Below are positions 26,950-36,045 of a stretch of 64,000 bases of DNA, one piece after another. This DNA is from Siccirubricoccus deserti (GTDB lineage Bacteria > Pseudomonadota > Alphaproteobacteria > Acetobacterales > Acetobacteraceae). Location of the stretch: positions 124,001 to 188,000 of the forward strand of contig NZ_JACOMF010000007.1 of the NCBI RefSeq assembly GCF_014283215.1, given 5' to 3'. The position numbers and the translations under genes are program-made. The stretch's first letter is position 1, and every line of letters starts with the position of its first letter. Under the pieces are notes generated by a model. The model was not told the DNA's origin. It saw only the letters and a program-made list of their open reading frames with translations, and ran no database searches.

Positions 26950-28118
26950 CAGGCGGTCTCGGCGAAGAGTTCGCGGCCGATCAGCATGCGGCGGATCTCG
27001 CTGGTGCCAGCGCCGATTTCGTAGAGCTTGGCGTCGCGCAGCAGCCGCCCGGTCGGGTAGTCGTTGATGTAGCCATTGCCACCGAGGGCCTGGATCGCTT
27101 CCAGCGCCATCCAGGTGGCCTTCTCCGCGGCGAAGAGGATGGCGCCCGCGGCATCCTTTCGCGTGGTGCGGCCGCTGTCGCAGGCCCGCGCCACGGCATA
27201 GACGTAGGCGCGCGCCGCATTCATCACCGTGTACATGTCGGCGAGCTTGCCCTGCATCAGCTGGAACTCGCCGATCGCCTGGCCGAATTGCCTGCGGTCG
27301 TGCACATAGGGCACGACCACGTCGAGGCAGGCGCGCATGATGCCGAGCGGCCCGCCGGCCAGCACCGCGCGTTCGTAGTCAAGGCCGCTCATCAGCACGT
27401 TGACGCCGCGGCCGACCGTGCCGAGGACGTTCTCCGCCGGAACCTCGCATTCCTGGAAGATCAGCTCGCAGGTGTTCGATCCGCGCATGCCAAGCTTGTC
27501 GAGCTTCTGCGCCGTGGAAAACCCCTTGAAGCCCTTCTCGACCAGAAAGGCGGTGATGCCGCGCGGCCCGGCCTCGGGGTCGGTCTTGGCGTAGACCACC
27601 AGCACATCGGCATCAGGGCCGTTGGTGATCCAGAATTTGTTGCCGTTGAGGATGTAGCCGTCGCCGTGCTTCTCCGCCCGCAGCTTCATCGAGACGACGT
27701 CGCTGCCTGCACCCGGCTCGCTCATCGCCAGCGCGCCGACATGCGCACCGCTGACCAGCTTCGGCAGGTAGCGGCGGCGCTGTTCCTCCGTGCCGTTGCG
27801 GCGGATCTGGTTGACGCAGAGGTTGGAATGCGCGCCGTAGGAGAGGCCGACCGAGGCAGAGGCGCGGCTGATCTCCTCCATCGCCACCACATGTTCGAGG
27901 TAGCCCATGCCGGCGCCGCCGTATTCCTCCTCCACGGTGATGCCGAGCAGGCCGATGTCGCCGAGCTTGCGCCAGAGATCGGCGGGGAATTCATTCTGCC
28001 GGTCGATCTCGGCGGCGCGGGGCGCGATCTCGGCGGTGGCGAAGGCGGCGATCTGGTCGCGCAGCGCATCGGCGGTCTCGCCAAGGCCGAAATCCAGCCC
28101 CTGGAATTCGTTCCGCAT
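26949..28118 (-). CDS. liuA: Isovaleryl-CoA dehydrogenase
   Basis: 389 aa acyl-CoA dehydrogenase. FAD/substrate segments [16 protein letters not shown] and [20 protein letters not shown] are present. The catalytic base is Glu249 in [14 protein letters not shown], a position diagnostic for isovaleryl-CoA dehydrogenases rather than the later Glu of other family members. C-terminal [35 protein letters not shown] is also IVD-like. It converts isovaleryl-CoA to 3-methylcrotonyl-CoA, the step before the carboxylase. First gene of the liu operon, with a palindrome upstream that may bind a regulator. Confidence 0.92.
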   Translation of the reverse strand: MRNEFQGLDFGLGETADALRDQIAAFATAEIAPRAAEIDRQNEFPADLWRKLGDIGLLGITVEEEYGGAGMGYLEHVVAMEEISRASASVGLSYGAHSNLCVNQIRRNGTEEQRRRYLPKLVSGAHVGALAMSEPGAGSDVVSMKLRAEKHGDGYILNGNKFWITNGPDADVLVVYAKTDPEAGPRGITAFLVEKGFKGFSTAQKLDKLGMRGSNTCELIFQECEVPAENVLGTVGRGVNVLMSGLDYERAVLAGGPLGIMRACLDVVVPYVHDRRQFGQAIGEFQLMQGKLADMYTVMNAARAYVYAVARACDSGRTTRKDAAGAILFAAEKATWMALEAIQALGGNGYINDYPTGRLLRDAKLYEIGAGTSEIRRMLIGRELFAETA

Positions 28119-28152
28119 CCCGTTCCTCCTCGGCGCCGGGCGCCATTTTAAA

Positions 28153-28166
28153 AACGAACATACGTT
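28153..28166. promoter_or_regulatory. Candidate operator upstream of the liu operon
   Basis: AACGAACATACGTT, an imperfect palindrome (AACG-N6-CGTT) in an AT-rich patch 35 bp before the ATG of the dehydrogenase gene. Such TetR-type or MerR-type sites are common upstream of acyl-CoA catabolic operons. No regulator gene lies beside it. The remaining space to 28387 shows only the likely promoter of the divergent lactonase gene. Confidence 0.4.
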
Positions 28167-28387
28167 AGTATCTGGAAGGCGACAAGAAGCTCATGGGATC
28201 GCGCCCGCGACACCTAGGCTGAGTCGCGGGTCCGGTTCCAGCGGCGGATCGCAGGGTATCCGCGGCAAGCTGACGGATTGGCACACGCAGTCGCGACACT
28301 GCCCGCGACAGGCCAAGCTTGCACGCGACCACGCCGCACATGCCACCCTCCCCGCGGCCGCCGTTCCGGCCCAAAGGGAGGAGACCG

Positions 28388-29470
28388 ATGCCAGAGCTTC
28401 CTGCCGCCACGCGCCGCGGCGTGCTTGGCGGCGCGCTCGCCGCCGGCGCCGCCATCCCGGCGCATGCCCAGCGCAGCTATAATCGCGGCGCCGCACCGGC
28501 GCGCTACCCTGATGCGGATATCGTGGCGATCGATCCGAAGCGCTTCACCGCCAAGCTCGGCAATACGGCTATCCGCCGCCTCGGCACCGGCTACGGCTGG
28601 GCGGAAGGCCCGGCCTGGCACGCCAACGGCCGCTTCCTCATCTGGTCGGACATCCCGAACGACGAATGCCTGCGGCTGGTGGAGGAAGACCACAGCATCC
28701 ACCGCCGCTTCCGCAGCCCCTCCGGCTTCTCCAACGGCAACACCTTCGACCGCGAGGGGCGGCAGATCGCCTTCCGCCACTTCAACCGCGACGTGCTGCG
28801 CTACGAGCCGAATGGCACCACCACCGTGCTGGCGGCGCGCGGACCGGATGGGCCGTTCAACGCGCCGAACGACGGCGTGGTGCATCCCGAGGATGGCGCG
28901 GTGTGGTTCACCGACCCCGGCTATGGCGCGCTGATGAACTATGAAGGCAACCGCACGCCGGAGTCCGCCAACAGCCCGCGCCCCTTCATCAAGGAAGCGA
29001 TCTACCGGATCGACGGGCAATCCGGACAGGTCACGAAGGTGGCGGATGAGCCGTTCAAGCCGAACGGGCTGTGCTTCTCACCTGACTACCGCCGGCTCTA
29101 TGTCGCGGACAGCGGCAGGACGCACTACGACCAGGCGAAGAACATCATCTGGGCCTATGACGTCGATGGTCCCCGGCTGCGCAACCCGCGCAGCTTCTGC
29201 GACATGGAGATGGACGGCAAATCCGGTTTCGGCGACGGCGTCCGCTGCGACGAGGCCGGCAACCTGTGGGTCGGCGCCGGCTGGGTTGGCGATGGCTATG
29301 ACGGCGTGCATGTCTTCGCCCCGGACGGCCAGCGCATCGGGCTGATCAAGCCGCCGGAGATCTGCGCCAACATCTGCTTCGGTGGCGCCCGGCGCAACCA
29401 CCTGTACATGACCGCGAGCCAGTCGATCTACATGGTCCCGGTGGAGACCCGCGGCGCGCATTTCTGCTGA
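28388..29470 (+). CDS. SMP-30/gluconolactonase family protein, exported
   Basis: 360 aa from ATG 28388, with GGAGGAG just upstream; the open frame begins 23 codons earlier. A twin-arginine signal (TRRGVLGGALAAGAAIPAHA) predicts periplasmic export. The six-bladed propeller has family motifs: GWAEGPAWH (metal-ligand Glu), NGNTFDREGRQI, NDGVVHPEDGAVWFTDPGYG, PNGLCFSPDYRRLYVADS, and DGVRCDEAGNLWVG. A calcium/zinc lactonase that may hydrolyse sugar lactones. Its actual substrate is unknown. Divergent to the liu operon. Confidence 0.86.
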   Translation: MPELPAATRRGVLGGALAAGAAIPAHAQRSYNRGAAPARYPDADIVAIDPKRFTAKLGNTAIRRLGTGYGWAEGPAWHANGRFLIWSDIPNDECLRLVEEDHSIHRRFRSPSGFSNGNTFDREGRQIAFRHFNRDVLRYEPNGTTTVLAARGPDGPFNAPNDGVVHPEDGAVWFTDPGYGALMNYEGNRTPESANSPRPFIKEAIYRIDGQSGQVTKVADEPFKPNGLCFSPDYRRLYVADSGRTHYDQAKNIIWAYDVDGPRLRNPRSFCDMEMDGKSGFGDGVRCDEAGNLWVGAGWVGDGYDGVHVFAPDGQRIGLIKPPEICANICFGGARRNHLYMTASQSIYMVPVETRGAHFC

Positions 29471-29483
29471 AGCGGGGCGAGGC

Positions 29484-30581
29484 CTAAGCCGCCGTCTGCG
29501 GTGCGGCGGCGGCGCGGCTGAAGCGGATGGTGACGCGGGTGCCCTCACCCAGGGCCGATTCCACATCCAGCCGCGCCCGCGCATTCTGCCGCAGCGACTG
29601 CACGATCAAGGCGCCGAGCCGGCCGCTCCGCGGCCATTCCACGCCGTCCGGCAGCCCGTTGCCGTCATCCGCGACCACCACCGTGCAGCCCGTGGCATCG
29701 ATCAGGCTGTGCAAGGTGATGGTGCCGCCATCGCGCCCGACGAAGGCGTGCTTCAGCGCATTGGTCAGCAGCTCGTTCACCACCAGCCCGGCCGGCATCG
29801 CCACATTCACCGAGACGGGCCAAGCATCGACCTTGAGCTCGAGCCGGACCCCCTCCTCGGCATGCGCCCGCATCACCGCGGAGGCGACCTGGCTGAGATA
29901 GGTGCCGAGGTCCACCTCGCCATCGCGGCCGTCATTGGCCAACGCCTGGTACAGCAGCTGCAGCGCCTCGATCCGCCCGGCGAGCCGGTCGAAGGCGCCG
30001 TCCATGTCGGTGCCCCGGGCGGCGTTGCGCGCCTCAATGCGGATCAGGGCGGTGACCATCTGCAGGTTGTTCTTCACCCGGTGCTGCATCTCCTGCAACA
30101 GCACATCGCGCTCATGCAGTTCCTGCATCAGCGTCTCGCGCTGCGCCTCGATGATGCGGCCGGCATCGACCAGTGCGACCAAGCGGAACACCGACACGCC
30201 GGCGTCATCCTCTATGAGGTTGACATAGGCATCGACGATGGCGGGTTCGGCCGCGCCACGCGCGATGCGGAAGGTGCCGAGATGCTCGCTGCCGGCAAGC
30301 ACTGCGGCGCCAAGTGGCGGGCCGGCCGGATCACCCTCGCGCTCGCCGGCCAGCACGCTCCAGGGCTGGTCCTCGACGGCGGCGCAATCCTGGCCGGACA
30401 GCCGCTCGAATTCCGGGTTGGCGTAGACGATGCGCTCCTCGTCCGCCACCTTGGCAACCACGACGGCCACCGGGATGTGGTCGAGAAAGCGGCGGAATTG
30501 CTCGCTTTCCAGCGCCTCCGCCAACTCCCGCGTGGCCAGCAGGGTCTCGACCGGCCGAGGCATGTCGTGGTCGGCGCTCAT
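29484..30581 (-). CDS. Cytosolic PAS-domain sensor histidine kinase (HisKA_2 type)
   Basis: 365 aa, without membrane segments. A PAS domain occupies about 25-140 (RRFLDHIPVAVVVAK, VYANPEFERLSGQ). The phospho-acceptor helix has His at about 167 (EMQHRVKNNLQMVTAL) and the ATPase N box NELLTNALKHAFVG at about 265, with G boxes VADDGNGLPDG and GEGTRVTIRF. This is the HisKA_2/HATPase layout of alphaproteobacterial light, oxygen and stress kinases. No cognate regulator is adjacent. Convergent to the lactonase gene with a 13-bp gap. Confidence 0.88.
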   Translation of the reverse strand: MSADHDMPRPVETLLATRELAEALESEQFRRFLDHIPVAVVVAKVADEERIVYANPEFERLSGQDCAAVEDQPWSVLAGEREGDPAGPPLGAAVLAGSEHLGTFRIARGAAEPAIVDAYVNLIEDDAGVSVFRLVALVDAGRIIEAQRETLMQELHERDVLLQEMQHRVKNNLQMVTALIRIEARNAARGTDMDGAFDRLAGRIEALQLLYQALANDGRDGEVDLGTYLSQVASAVMRAHAEEGVRLELKVDAWPVSVNVAMPAGLVVNELLTNALKHAFVGRDGGTITLHSLIDATGCTVVVADDGNGLPDGVEWPRSGRLGALIVQSLRQNARARLDVESALGEGTRVTIRFSRAAAAPQTAA

Positions 30582-30832
30582 GGCGGTCGTTCTCGCTCCG
30601 GATGCGGAATGCGCGTGGTGTCTGACGCCCTATATGGCACCGCGGCATCGGCATGCCAGGAAATGTCGCGCACGGGCTGCGGAACGGTTTCCGGTGCACA
30701 CCAAAACCCCGGCCGACACCCTGCCACCGCTCCGCTACCTCGGCCAGAGGATGCCGCTTCAGAACCCTGGCCCGGGAGCGGGATGCCTCACCGCGGCGAC
30801 CCTCCCCGGTGAAGCCTGCCCCTATCCCAGTG

Positions 30833-32011
30833 TCAGTTCGGCCGTTCGACGCACATCGCCACGCCCATGCCGCCGCCGATGCACAGCGTCGCCAGGCCAC
30901 GCTTCGCCTCCCGCCGCTGCATCTCGAACAGCAGCGTGTTCAGCACCCGCGCGCCGCTGGCGCCGATCGGGTGGCCGAGGGCGATGGCGCCGCCGTTGAC
31001 GTTCACCTTCGCCGGGTCCCAGCCGAGATCCTTGTTCACCGCGCAGGCCTGCGCGGCGAAGGCCTCGTTCGCCTCGATCAGGTCCAGGGTGGCGATGTCC
31101 CAGCCGGCCTTCTGCAGCGCGCGGCGGCTGGCCGGGATCGGGCCGGTGCCCATGATGGCGGGGTCGACGCCGGCCGTCGCCCAGGAGACGATCCGTGCCA
31201 TCGGCCGGATGCCGCGCCGCTTCGCCTCCTCGGCCGACATCACCACCAGCGCCGCGGCGCCGTCGTTGATGCCGCTGGCATTGCCGGCGGTGACGGTGCC
31301 GTCCTTGGCGAAGGCCGGGCGGAGCTTGGCCAGCACCTCGATGGTGGTTTCCGGCTTCGGGTATTCGTCGGTCTCGAACACCGTATCACCCTTGCGGCCC
31401 TTCACCGTCACCGGTGCGATCTCGTCCTTGAAGCGGCCGGCCTTCATCGCCTCGCCGGCCTTGCGCTGGCTGGCGGCGGCGAACTCGTCCTGTTCCTGGC
31501 GGGTGAGCTGGTATTTCTGCGCGACGTTTTCCGCGGTATTGCCCATGTGGTAGCCGTGGAAGGCATCCATCAGCCCGTCCCGCAGCATGGTGTCGACCAT
31601 CGCCAGATCGCCCATCTTCTGCCCGGCGCGGAGGTTAGCGGCGTGGGGCGCCTGGGTCATGCTCTCCTGGCCGCCGGCGACGACGATGCTGGCATCGCCG
31701 GTGGCGATCTGCTGGGCCGCCAGCGCCACGGCGCGCAGCCCGCTGCCGCAGAGCTGGTTCATGCCGAAGGCGGTGGCACTGGCGGGAATGCCGGCGGCGA
31801 TGGCGGCCTGGCGGGCCGGGTTCTGCCCACCGCCGGCGGTCAGGATCTGGCCGAGGATCACCTCATTTACCTCCTCCGGCTTCACCCCGGCCCGGGCCAG
31901 GGCCGCCTGGATGGCGACGGTGCCGAGTACATGCGCGGGCAGCGAGGCGAAGGCACCATTGAAGCTGCCGACCGGCGTGCGCGCGGCGCTGGCGATGACG
32001 ATGTCAGTCAT
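30833..32011 (-). CDS. phaA: Acetyl-CoA C-acetyltransferase (beta-ketothiolase)
   Basis: 392 aa from ATG 32011, the canonical thiolase length; the frame extends far upstream without homology. Catalytic Cys88 is in [12 protein letters not shown], His in [17 protein letters not shown], and the second Cys in [13 protein letters not shown]. It condenses two acetyl-CoA to acetoacetyl-CoA, the first step of PHB synthesis. It can also run in reverse, and so could clear acetoacetyl-CoA made in leucine breakdown. It sits beside the PhaC-like and PhaR genes, which favours the PHB role. No reductase (phaB) is seen in the window. Confidence 0.92.
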   Translation of the reverse strand: MTDIVIASAARTPVGSFNGAFASLPAHVLGTVAIQAALARAGVKPEEVNEVILGQILTAGGGQNPARQAAIAAGIPASATAFGMNQLCGSGLRAVALAAQQIATGDASIVVAGGQESMTQAPHAANLRAGQKMGDLAMVDTMLRDGLMDAFHGYHMGNTAENVAQKYQLTRQEQDEFAAASQRKAGEAMKAGRFKDEIAPVTVKGRKGDTVFETDEYPKPETTIEVLAKLRPAFAKDGTVTAGNASGINDGAAALVVMSAEEAKRRGIRPMARIVSWATAGVDPAIMGTGPIPASRRALQKAGWDIATLDLIEANEAFAAQACAVNKDLGWDPAKVNVNGGAIALGHPIGASGARVLNTLLFEMQRREAKRGLATLCIGGGMGVAMCVERPN

Positions 32012-32088
32012 GACAGGGGTTTCTCCCACCCGGTTATCGTGCTGCGGTGCAGTCTGGACCGGCACCCGGACCGCTACAAGCAGGCGGC

Positions 32089-33201
32089 CTATATGGGCAG
32101 GGATGCGCGCCAAGCCAGGAAAGGTGTCCAAAGCGCCGCGTCCGCCGTGCTGCCGGCGACCATGCCGACATGCCCGGCCGCCGCCCGGTGCACCTGGGCC
32201 CGCGGCAGCAACGGCGCCAGCGCCAGCGCCGCGGCGGGCGGCACGATCCGGTCGCGCGACGGAATCGCCAGGAAGGCCGGCAGCGCCAGCCGGGCCGGCG
32301 TCACCGCCTCGCCGGCGATCCGCCAGGCGCCACGCATCGGGGTATTGGCGCCGTACCAGCCAGCAAGGCATTCCCGCGCCACCGGGGCGGCCAGCGGCAC
32401 CCCGTCGTTCAGCCAATCCTCCAGCGCGACGAAGCGCCGGGCACGCGGGCTGGTCGGGTCCAGCCGGGCGAAGGCACGGTACTTCTCACCGATGGCAAAG
32501 GGGTCCAGCCCGGCGAAGAGGGTCTGGATGGCATCGACCGGCAAGGTGCCAGTCGCCTCCAGCAGTGGCTCCAGCGCCGGCAGCAGCGTGGCCAGGGCGC
32601 GTGGCGCCGCCTCCTCCTCCGCCCAGAAATCCCAGGGTGTCGCCCAGAGCGCGAGGGCCGCGAGCTGCTTCGGCCGCCGCTGCGCCACCGCAAGGGCCAG
32701 CAGCCCGCCCATGCAATAGCCGACCAGCACCAGTCTGCCCCCGGTCAGGTCCGCCGCGGCCAGCAACGCCCGTTCCAGCCTGCCGGCCACGTAGTCGGTC
32801 AGGCTGAAGCCGCGTTCGGCCTCGCCCGGCGTGCCCCAGTCCAGCAGCAGCACCCGGGCACCCTGCGCCGCCAGGTATCGCAGGCATGAGGCTTCGGGCA
32901 GCAGATCCAGCACATCGGCGCGATTGACCAGAGAGGGCACCACCAGCACCGCCGGGCCATCGTCGCCCCCGCCATAATCCAGCAGCCGGCTGCCGCCTTC
33001 CGCCCAGACCACCGGCGGCTCCGCCATCTCCCGCCGCTGCGGGTGGCGGCGATAGCCGGCGACGCCATTCAGCAGCGCCGCATCCTGGCGCCGCAGCACC
33101 CGCAATACCGCGGCGTGGAAGGCCTCAGGCGCGTGTCCGCCGGCGGCGAGGGCGGCGGTGATCCGCGCCGCCTCCTGCCGCCCGGCCTTCGAGCGCGGCA
33201 A
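32089..33201 (-). CDS. phaC: PHA synthase-like alpha/beta hydrolase (PhaC, short form)
   Basis: About 370 aa, the size of class III PhaC. The PhaC box G-x-C-x-G is seen as VGYCMGGLL with the nucleophilic Cys; the Asp is in [10 protein letters not shown] and the His in [38 protein letters not shown] matches the PhaC N-terminal core. The start is uncertain: ATG 33375 and ATG 33270 would overlap the coiled-coil gene upstream by 251 and 146 nt. TTG 33201 or a codon near 33105 fits better, and I use TTG 33201. It polymerises hydroxyacyl-CoA to granule polymer. It could also be a depolymerase-like relative. Confidence 0.7.
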   Translation of the reverse strand: MPRSKAGRQEAARITAALAAGGHAPEAFHAAVLRVLRRQDAALLNGVAGYRRHPQRREMAEPPVVWAEGGSRLLDYGGGDDGPAVLVVPSLVNRADVLDLLPEASCLRYLAAQGARVLLLDWGTPGEAERGFSLTDYVAGRLERALLAAADLTGGRLVLVGYCMGGLLALAVAQRRPKQLAALALWATPWDFWAEEEAAPRALATLLPALEPLLEATGTLPVDAIQTLFAGLDPFAIGEKYRAFARLDPTSPRARRFVALEDWLNDGVPLAAPVARECLAGWYGANTPMRGAWRIAGEAVTPARLALPAFLAIPSRDRIVPPAAALALAPLLPRAQVHRAAAGHVGMVAGSTADAALWTPFLAWRASLPI

Positions 33202-33562
33202 GGCGGGATTCCAGCTCGGCAAGCCGGTCGCGGAGCCGTTCGATCTCGCCGGGGTCGGGTGGTTCAGCATGAGGGGGCCCGGGATCGCGCCCAGCGCCGC
33301 CCAGGCCCGCGCCGCCGCCAACCCCAGGTGCAGCAGCAGCGGCCGCGGGCCGCGGCGAAGCCACGGGCTGGTCATGCCACGGCGGCGAGGCGCGCTGCAG
33401 CACCCACCACCAGCCCAGCCCGAGGTTCAGCCAGTGCCGGGACAGCGCCGAGAACTCGGGATCGGCGGCGAGGCCGGCGAGTTCCGATTGCCACAACGCC
33501 ACCCAATCCTCTGCCAGCCGATCGAGCTCGGGGTTGCATTCCTCGTCTTTCGCCCTGCTCAT
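33125..33562 (-). CDS. Small Trp-rich/coiled-coil protein, PhaE- or phasin-like partner
   Basis: 145 aa from ATG 33562. A tryptophan-rich helical N-terminus (LAEDWVALWQSEL; HWLNLGLGWWWVL) is followed by a Pro/Ala/Gly linker and a C-terminal leucine coiled coil ([20 protein letters not shown]). PhaE of class III synthases has a similar layout but is longer. Its stop at 33125 lies inside the frame of the PhaC-like gene, indicating translational overlap. The frame continues 55 codons upstream without support. The name is tentative. Confidence 0.55.
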   Translation of the reverse strand: MSRAKDEECNPELDRLAEDWVALWQSELAGLAADPEFSALSRHWLNLGLGWWWVLQRASPPWHDQPVASPRPAAAAAAPGVGGGAGLGGAGRDPGPPHAEPPDPGEIERLRDRLAELESRLAALEGRAAGGGADHRRPRRRRTRA

Positions 33563-33860
33563 CCCGTTCCGGCCTGCACCCTGGGTCACGCGCCCCGCGC
33601 GGGCACCGCGACCATCCGGCTGAGCATAGCGCCGTCGCCACCTGGCCGGACAGCCCCGGAGATGCAACTGGAAGAGGATCATCGGCCTCCTGATTCCCCC
33701 GGTTCCGCCGGCCCGGGCTAATCGCAAGCGGGTGGTCAGCAGCCAAGCAAGCCATCATAATTCCGCCATACTGTGCGCTGCAAAAATCCGACTTCCGCAG
33801 GCGGCATCCCGGCGTGCTAGGCTCGCGCCATAAGAGACGCCTCAACATCAGCGGAATCCC

Positions 33861-34469
33861 ATGGCCGACAGCACCGCCCGCGCCGAAGCCGCGGTCAACC
33901 CCACGGCGTCCCCCGAAGCCCCGCCGGTGGTGGTCAAGAAATACGCCAATCGCCGCCTCTATAATACGGAATCCTCCAGTTACGTGACGCTGGAGGATCT
34001 GGCCAAGATGGTCCGGCTGGGCCGTAACTTCGTGGTGTTCGACGCCAAGTCGGGTGAGGACATCACCCGCTCCGTTCTCACCCAGATTATCGTCGAGGAG
34101 GAGGCCAAGGGCGGCCGCAGCCTGCTGCCGGAAAGCTTCCTTCGGCAGTTGATCGGCTTCTACGGCGACAGCCTGCAGGCGGTGCTGCCGCGCTACCTGG
34201 AAACCGCGATGGCCGGCTTCGCCCGCCAGCAGGTACAGATGCGCCAGTCCATGGAGCAGGCGATGGGCGGCTTCCTGCCCTTCCCAGGCCTCGAGGAGCT
34301 CGGTAAGCAGAATATGGCGATGCTGGAACGGGCCATGAGCCTGTTTGCTCCCTTCCGCCCACCGAACAACGGGCAGACGGTAGAAGCGCTGCGAGCGGAG
34401 GTTGAACAGCTTCGCCAGCAACTCGCCGAAGCCCAAAGGAACGCGGCGAACAGCACGCGCAAAGGGTGA
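33861..34469 (+). CDS. phaR: Polyhydroxyalkanoate synthesis repressor
   Basis: 202 aa. The conserved N-terminal PHB-accumulation regulator domain is unmistakable: KKYANRRLYNT, SYVTLEDLAKMV, FVVFDAKSGEDITRSVLTQI. The C-terminal part binds polymer or granule phasins and ends in a short coiled coil (EALRAEVEQLRQQLAEAQ). It senses PHB and represses phasin and its own gene in relatives. It is divergent to the PhaC/PhaE-like pair, from which it is separated by about 300 bp. Confidence 0.93.
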   Translation: MADSTARAEAAVNPTASPEAPPVVVKKYANRRLYNTESSSYVTLEDLAKMVRLGRNFVVFDAKSGEDITRSVLTQIIVEEEAKGGRSLLPESFLRQLIGFYGDSLQAVLPRYLETAMAGFARQQVQMRQSMEQAMGGFLPFPGLEELGKQNMAMLERAMSLFAPFRPPNNGQTVEALRAEVEQLRQQLAEAQRNAANSTRKG

Positions 34470-34575
34470 GTTGCAGCGGGATGGGTTCCATCACGGGATC
34501 GTCACGCGTTCCGGTGGAACACCGACAGTCCCTGAGCATTCCCTGGTAAGACACTCAGGGATCGAGGACAACCGC

Positions 34576-35088
34576 ATGGCAACCACTCAGACGGGTGAGT
34601 CGCGTCGCGACGAGGCCGGCACCAAGGGACCGGTGAAGCCCGGCCAGCGCGCGAACGCAGCAGACCGGCATGTCGGGGCCCGCATCCGCGAACGCCGGGT
34701 CATGATGGGCCTGTCGCAGCAACAACTCGCCAGGATGATCGGCGTTACATATCAGCAAGCTCACAAATACGAGCGCGGCCTGAACCGCATTTCGGCCGGG
34801 CGGCTGTTCGAGATTGCCCAGGTCCTCGGCGTCGCCGTATCCTGGTTCTTCGATGGGCTGTCGGCCGAGACCGAGCCTCATGAAGTTTCGCCGCGGCAGC
34901 GCATGTGCCTGGAACTGGCGCGCAATTTCGCTCTTATCGACAATGAGAAGCATCAGGAGGCGCTGAGTCAGATGGCCCGTGCACTCGCTGCCCAGAGCCA
35001 GGCCGCACATGGGGCAGTCGCCCCGGATGCGCTGGGCCCGCTGGGTACGTCGCATGCCGTGCCGACCGAGGCCGGCGAACCGCACTGA
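34576..35088 (+). CDS. XRE-family helix-turn-helix transcriptional regulator
   Basis: 170 aa from ATG 34576, with GAGGA 6 nt upstream; the frame begins 58 codons earlier. A DNA-binding domain spans about 30-90: IRERRVMMGLSQQQLARMIGVTYQQAHKYERGLNRISAGRLFEIAQVLGV, i.e. the cro/C1 fold. The C-terminus is helical and Ala-rich. Similar regulators (often located beside phaR) are frequent in Acetobacteraceae and Rhizobiales, but the target is unknown. Intergenic 34470-34575 is short. Confidence 0.87.
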   Translation: MATTQTGESRRDEAGTKGPVKPGQRANAADRHVGARIRERRVMMGLSQQQLARMIGVTYQQAHKYERGLNRISAGRLFEIAQVLGVAVSWFFDGLSAETEPHEVSPRQRMCLELARNFALIDNEKHQEALSQMARALAAQSQAAHGAVAPDALGPLGTSHAVPTEAGEPH

Positions 35089-35165
35089 GTCCGACGATCC
35101 GGGCACGCGGGGCGGATCGCGCCTTCCGGCTACCGCGGACGGAGCGCGCTCCGCCACCACCGCTG

Positions 35166-35897
35166 TTGCGGCCGCCTCGACGCCGCCTGCGGTCGGTGCT
35201 GGCCGGGTTTGGCCTGGTGCTGACCGCCGGTCTGGGTGGCATGATCCTGGGGCTCGCCCTGCGTCCCGCCCCAGCCCCCGTGGCACCGCCGGCTGAATCG
35301 GTCCAACCGTCAAGTCCGGCGCTGACCGAGCAGCTCGCGGCGCTGCGCCAGGCGATCGCCACCGAGCAGGCCCGGCTGGATGCCCTCACCCGTGCCCGGG
35401 TCGCGGCCGAGGCGCAACTTGCGGCCGCCCAACGCGACGCCAGCCAGCGCGATCCTGCCCCGCGCGAAGCTGGTCCGCGTGAGCCAACGCCGCGGGATGT
35501 CGCGCGCGAAGCGGCGGTCCGCGAGGCCCAGGCACGGCGGGAGGTAGCCGCCGTGGCCGCCGCACCGCCAGCCCGACCGGCACGGCCCGAACCGGCCGCC
35601 GCCCTTGCCTCCGGACCACGCGTCTTCGTGCATTACCGCGGTGGCTCCCCCGCCGCGGCCGAGGCAGCCAGCACGGCAGCGGCGCTGCTGCGCGACTCGG
35701 GCTTCGAGGTGAGCGACCTGCGGACGGTGCAATCGGTGCCGGCGCAGCGGGTCGTGCGCTATTTCCATGCCGAGGATGCCGGCGCCGCGGCGCGGCTGGC
35801 CGGGCGGCTCGGCCGCGGCTGGGCGATCCAGGACTTCCGCAACTTCGAGCCCTCGCCGGCACCGCAGACGCTGGAGATCTGGCTGCCGGAGCGCTGA
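35166..35897 (+). CDS. Membrane-anchored protein with coiled coil and LytR_C-like domain
   Basis: 243 aa from a TTG at 35166 (MRPPRRRLRSVLAGFGLVL). One N-terminal membrane segment (LAGFGLVLTAGLGGMILGLAL) is followed by a coiled coil of about 60 aa (LTEQLAALRQAIATEQARL...) with charged repeats. The C-terminal domain (GPRVFVHYRGGSPAAAEAASTAAALLRD, VRYFHAEDAGAAARLAGRLG) is of the LytR_C type. The periplasmic domain may bind a cell-wall or polysaccharide component. No function assigned. Confidence 0.6.
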   Translation: MRPPRRRLRSVLAGFGLVLTAGLGGMILGLALRPAPAPVAPPAESVQPSSPALTEQLAALRQAIATEQARLDALTRARVAAEAQLAAAQRDASQRDPAPREAGPREPTPRDVAREAAVREAQARREVAAVAAAPPARPARPEPAAALASGPRVFVHYRGGSPAAAEAASTAAALLRDSGFEVSDLRTVQSVPAQRVVRYFHAEDAGAAARLAGRLGRGWAIQDFRNFEPSPAPQTLEIWLPER

Positions 35898-36045
35898 TGC
35901 TGGCGACATAAGTGTTGCATGCATGCCGGGGCGCGACGGTGCCCATCGGTGTTGCTGCGCAACCTCCACGGGACTCGGGAATGTGGCGCGCCGCCCAATG
36001 AGGGTGCGGTTGATCAATCGGGATCAACCGCACCCGGCCCGCATT

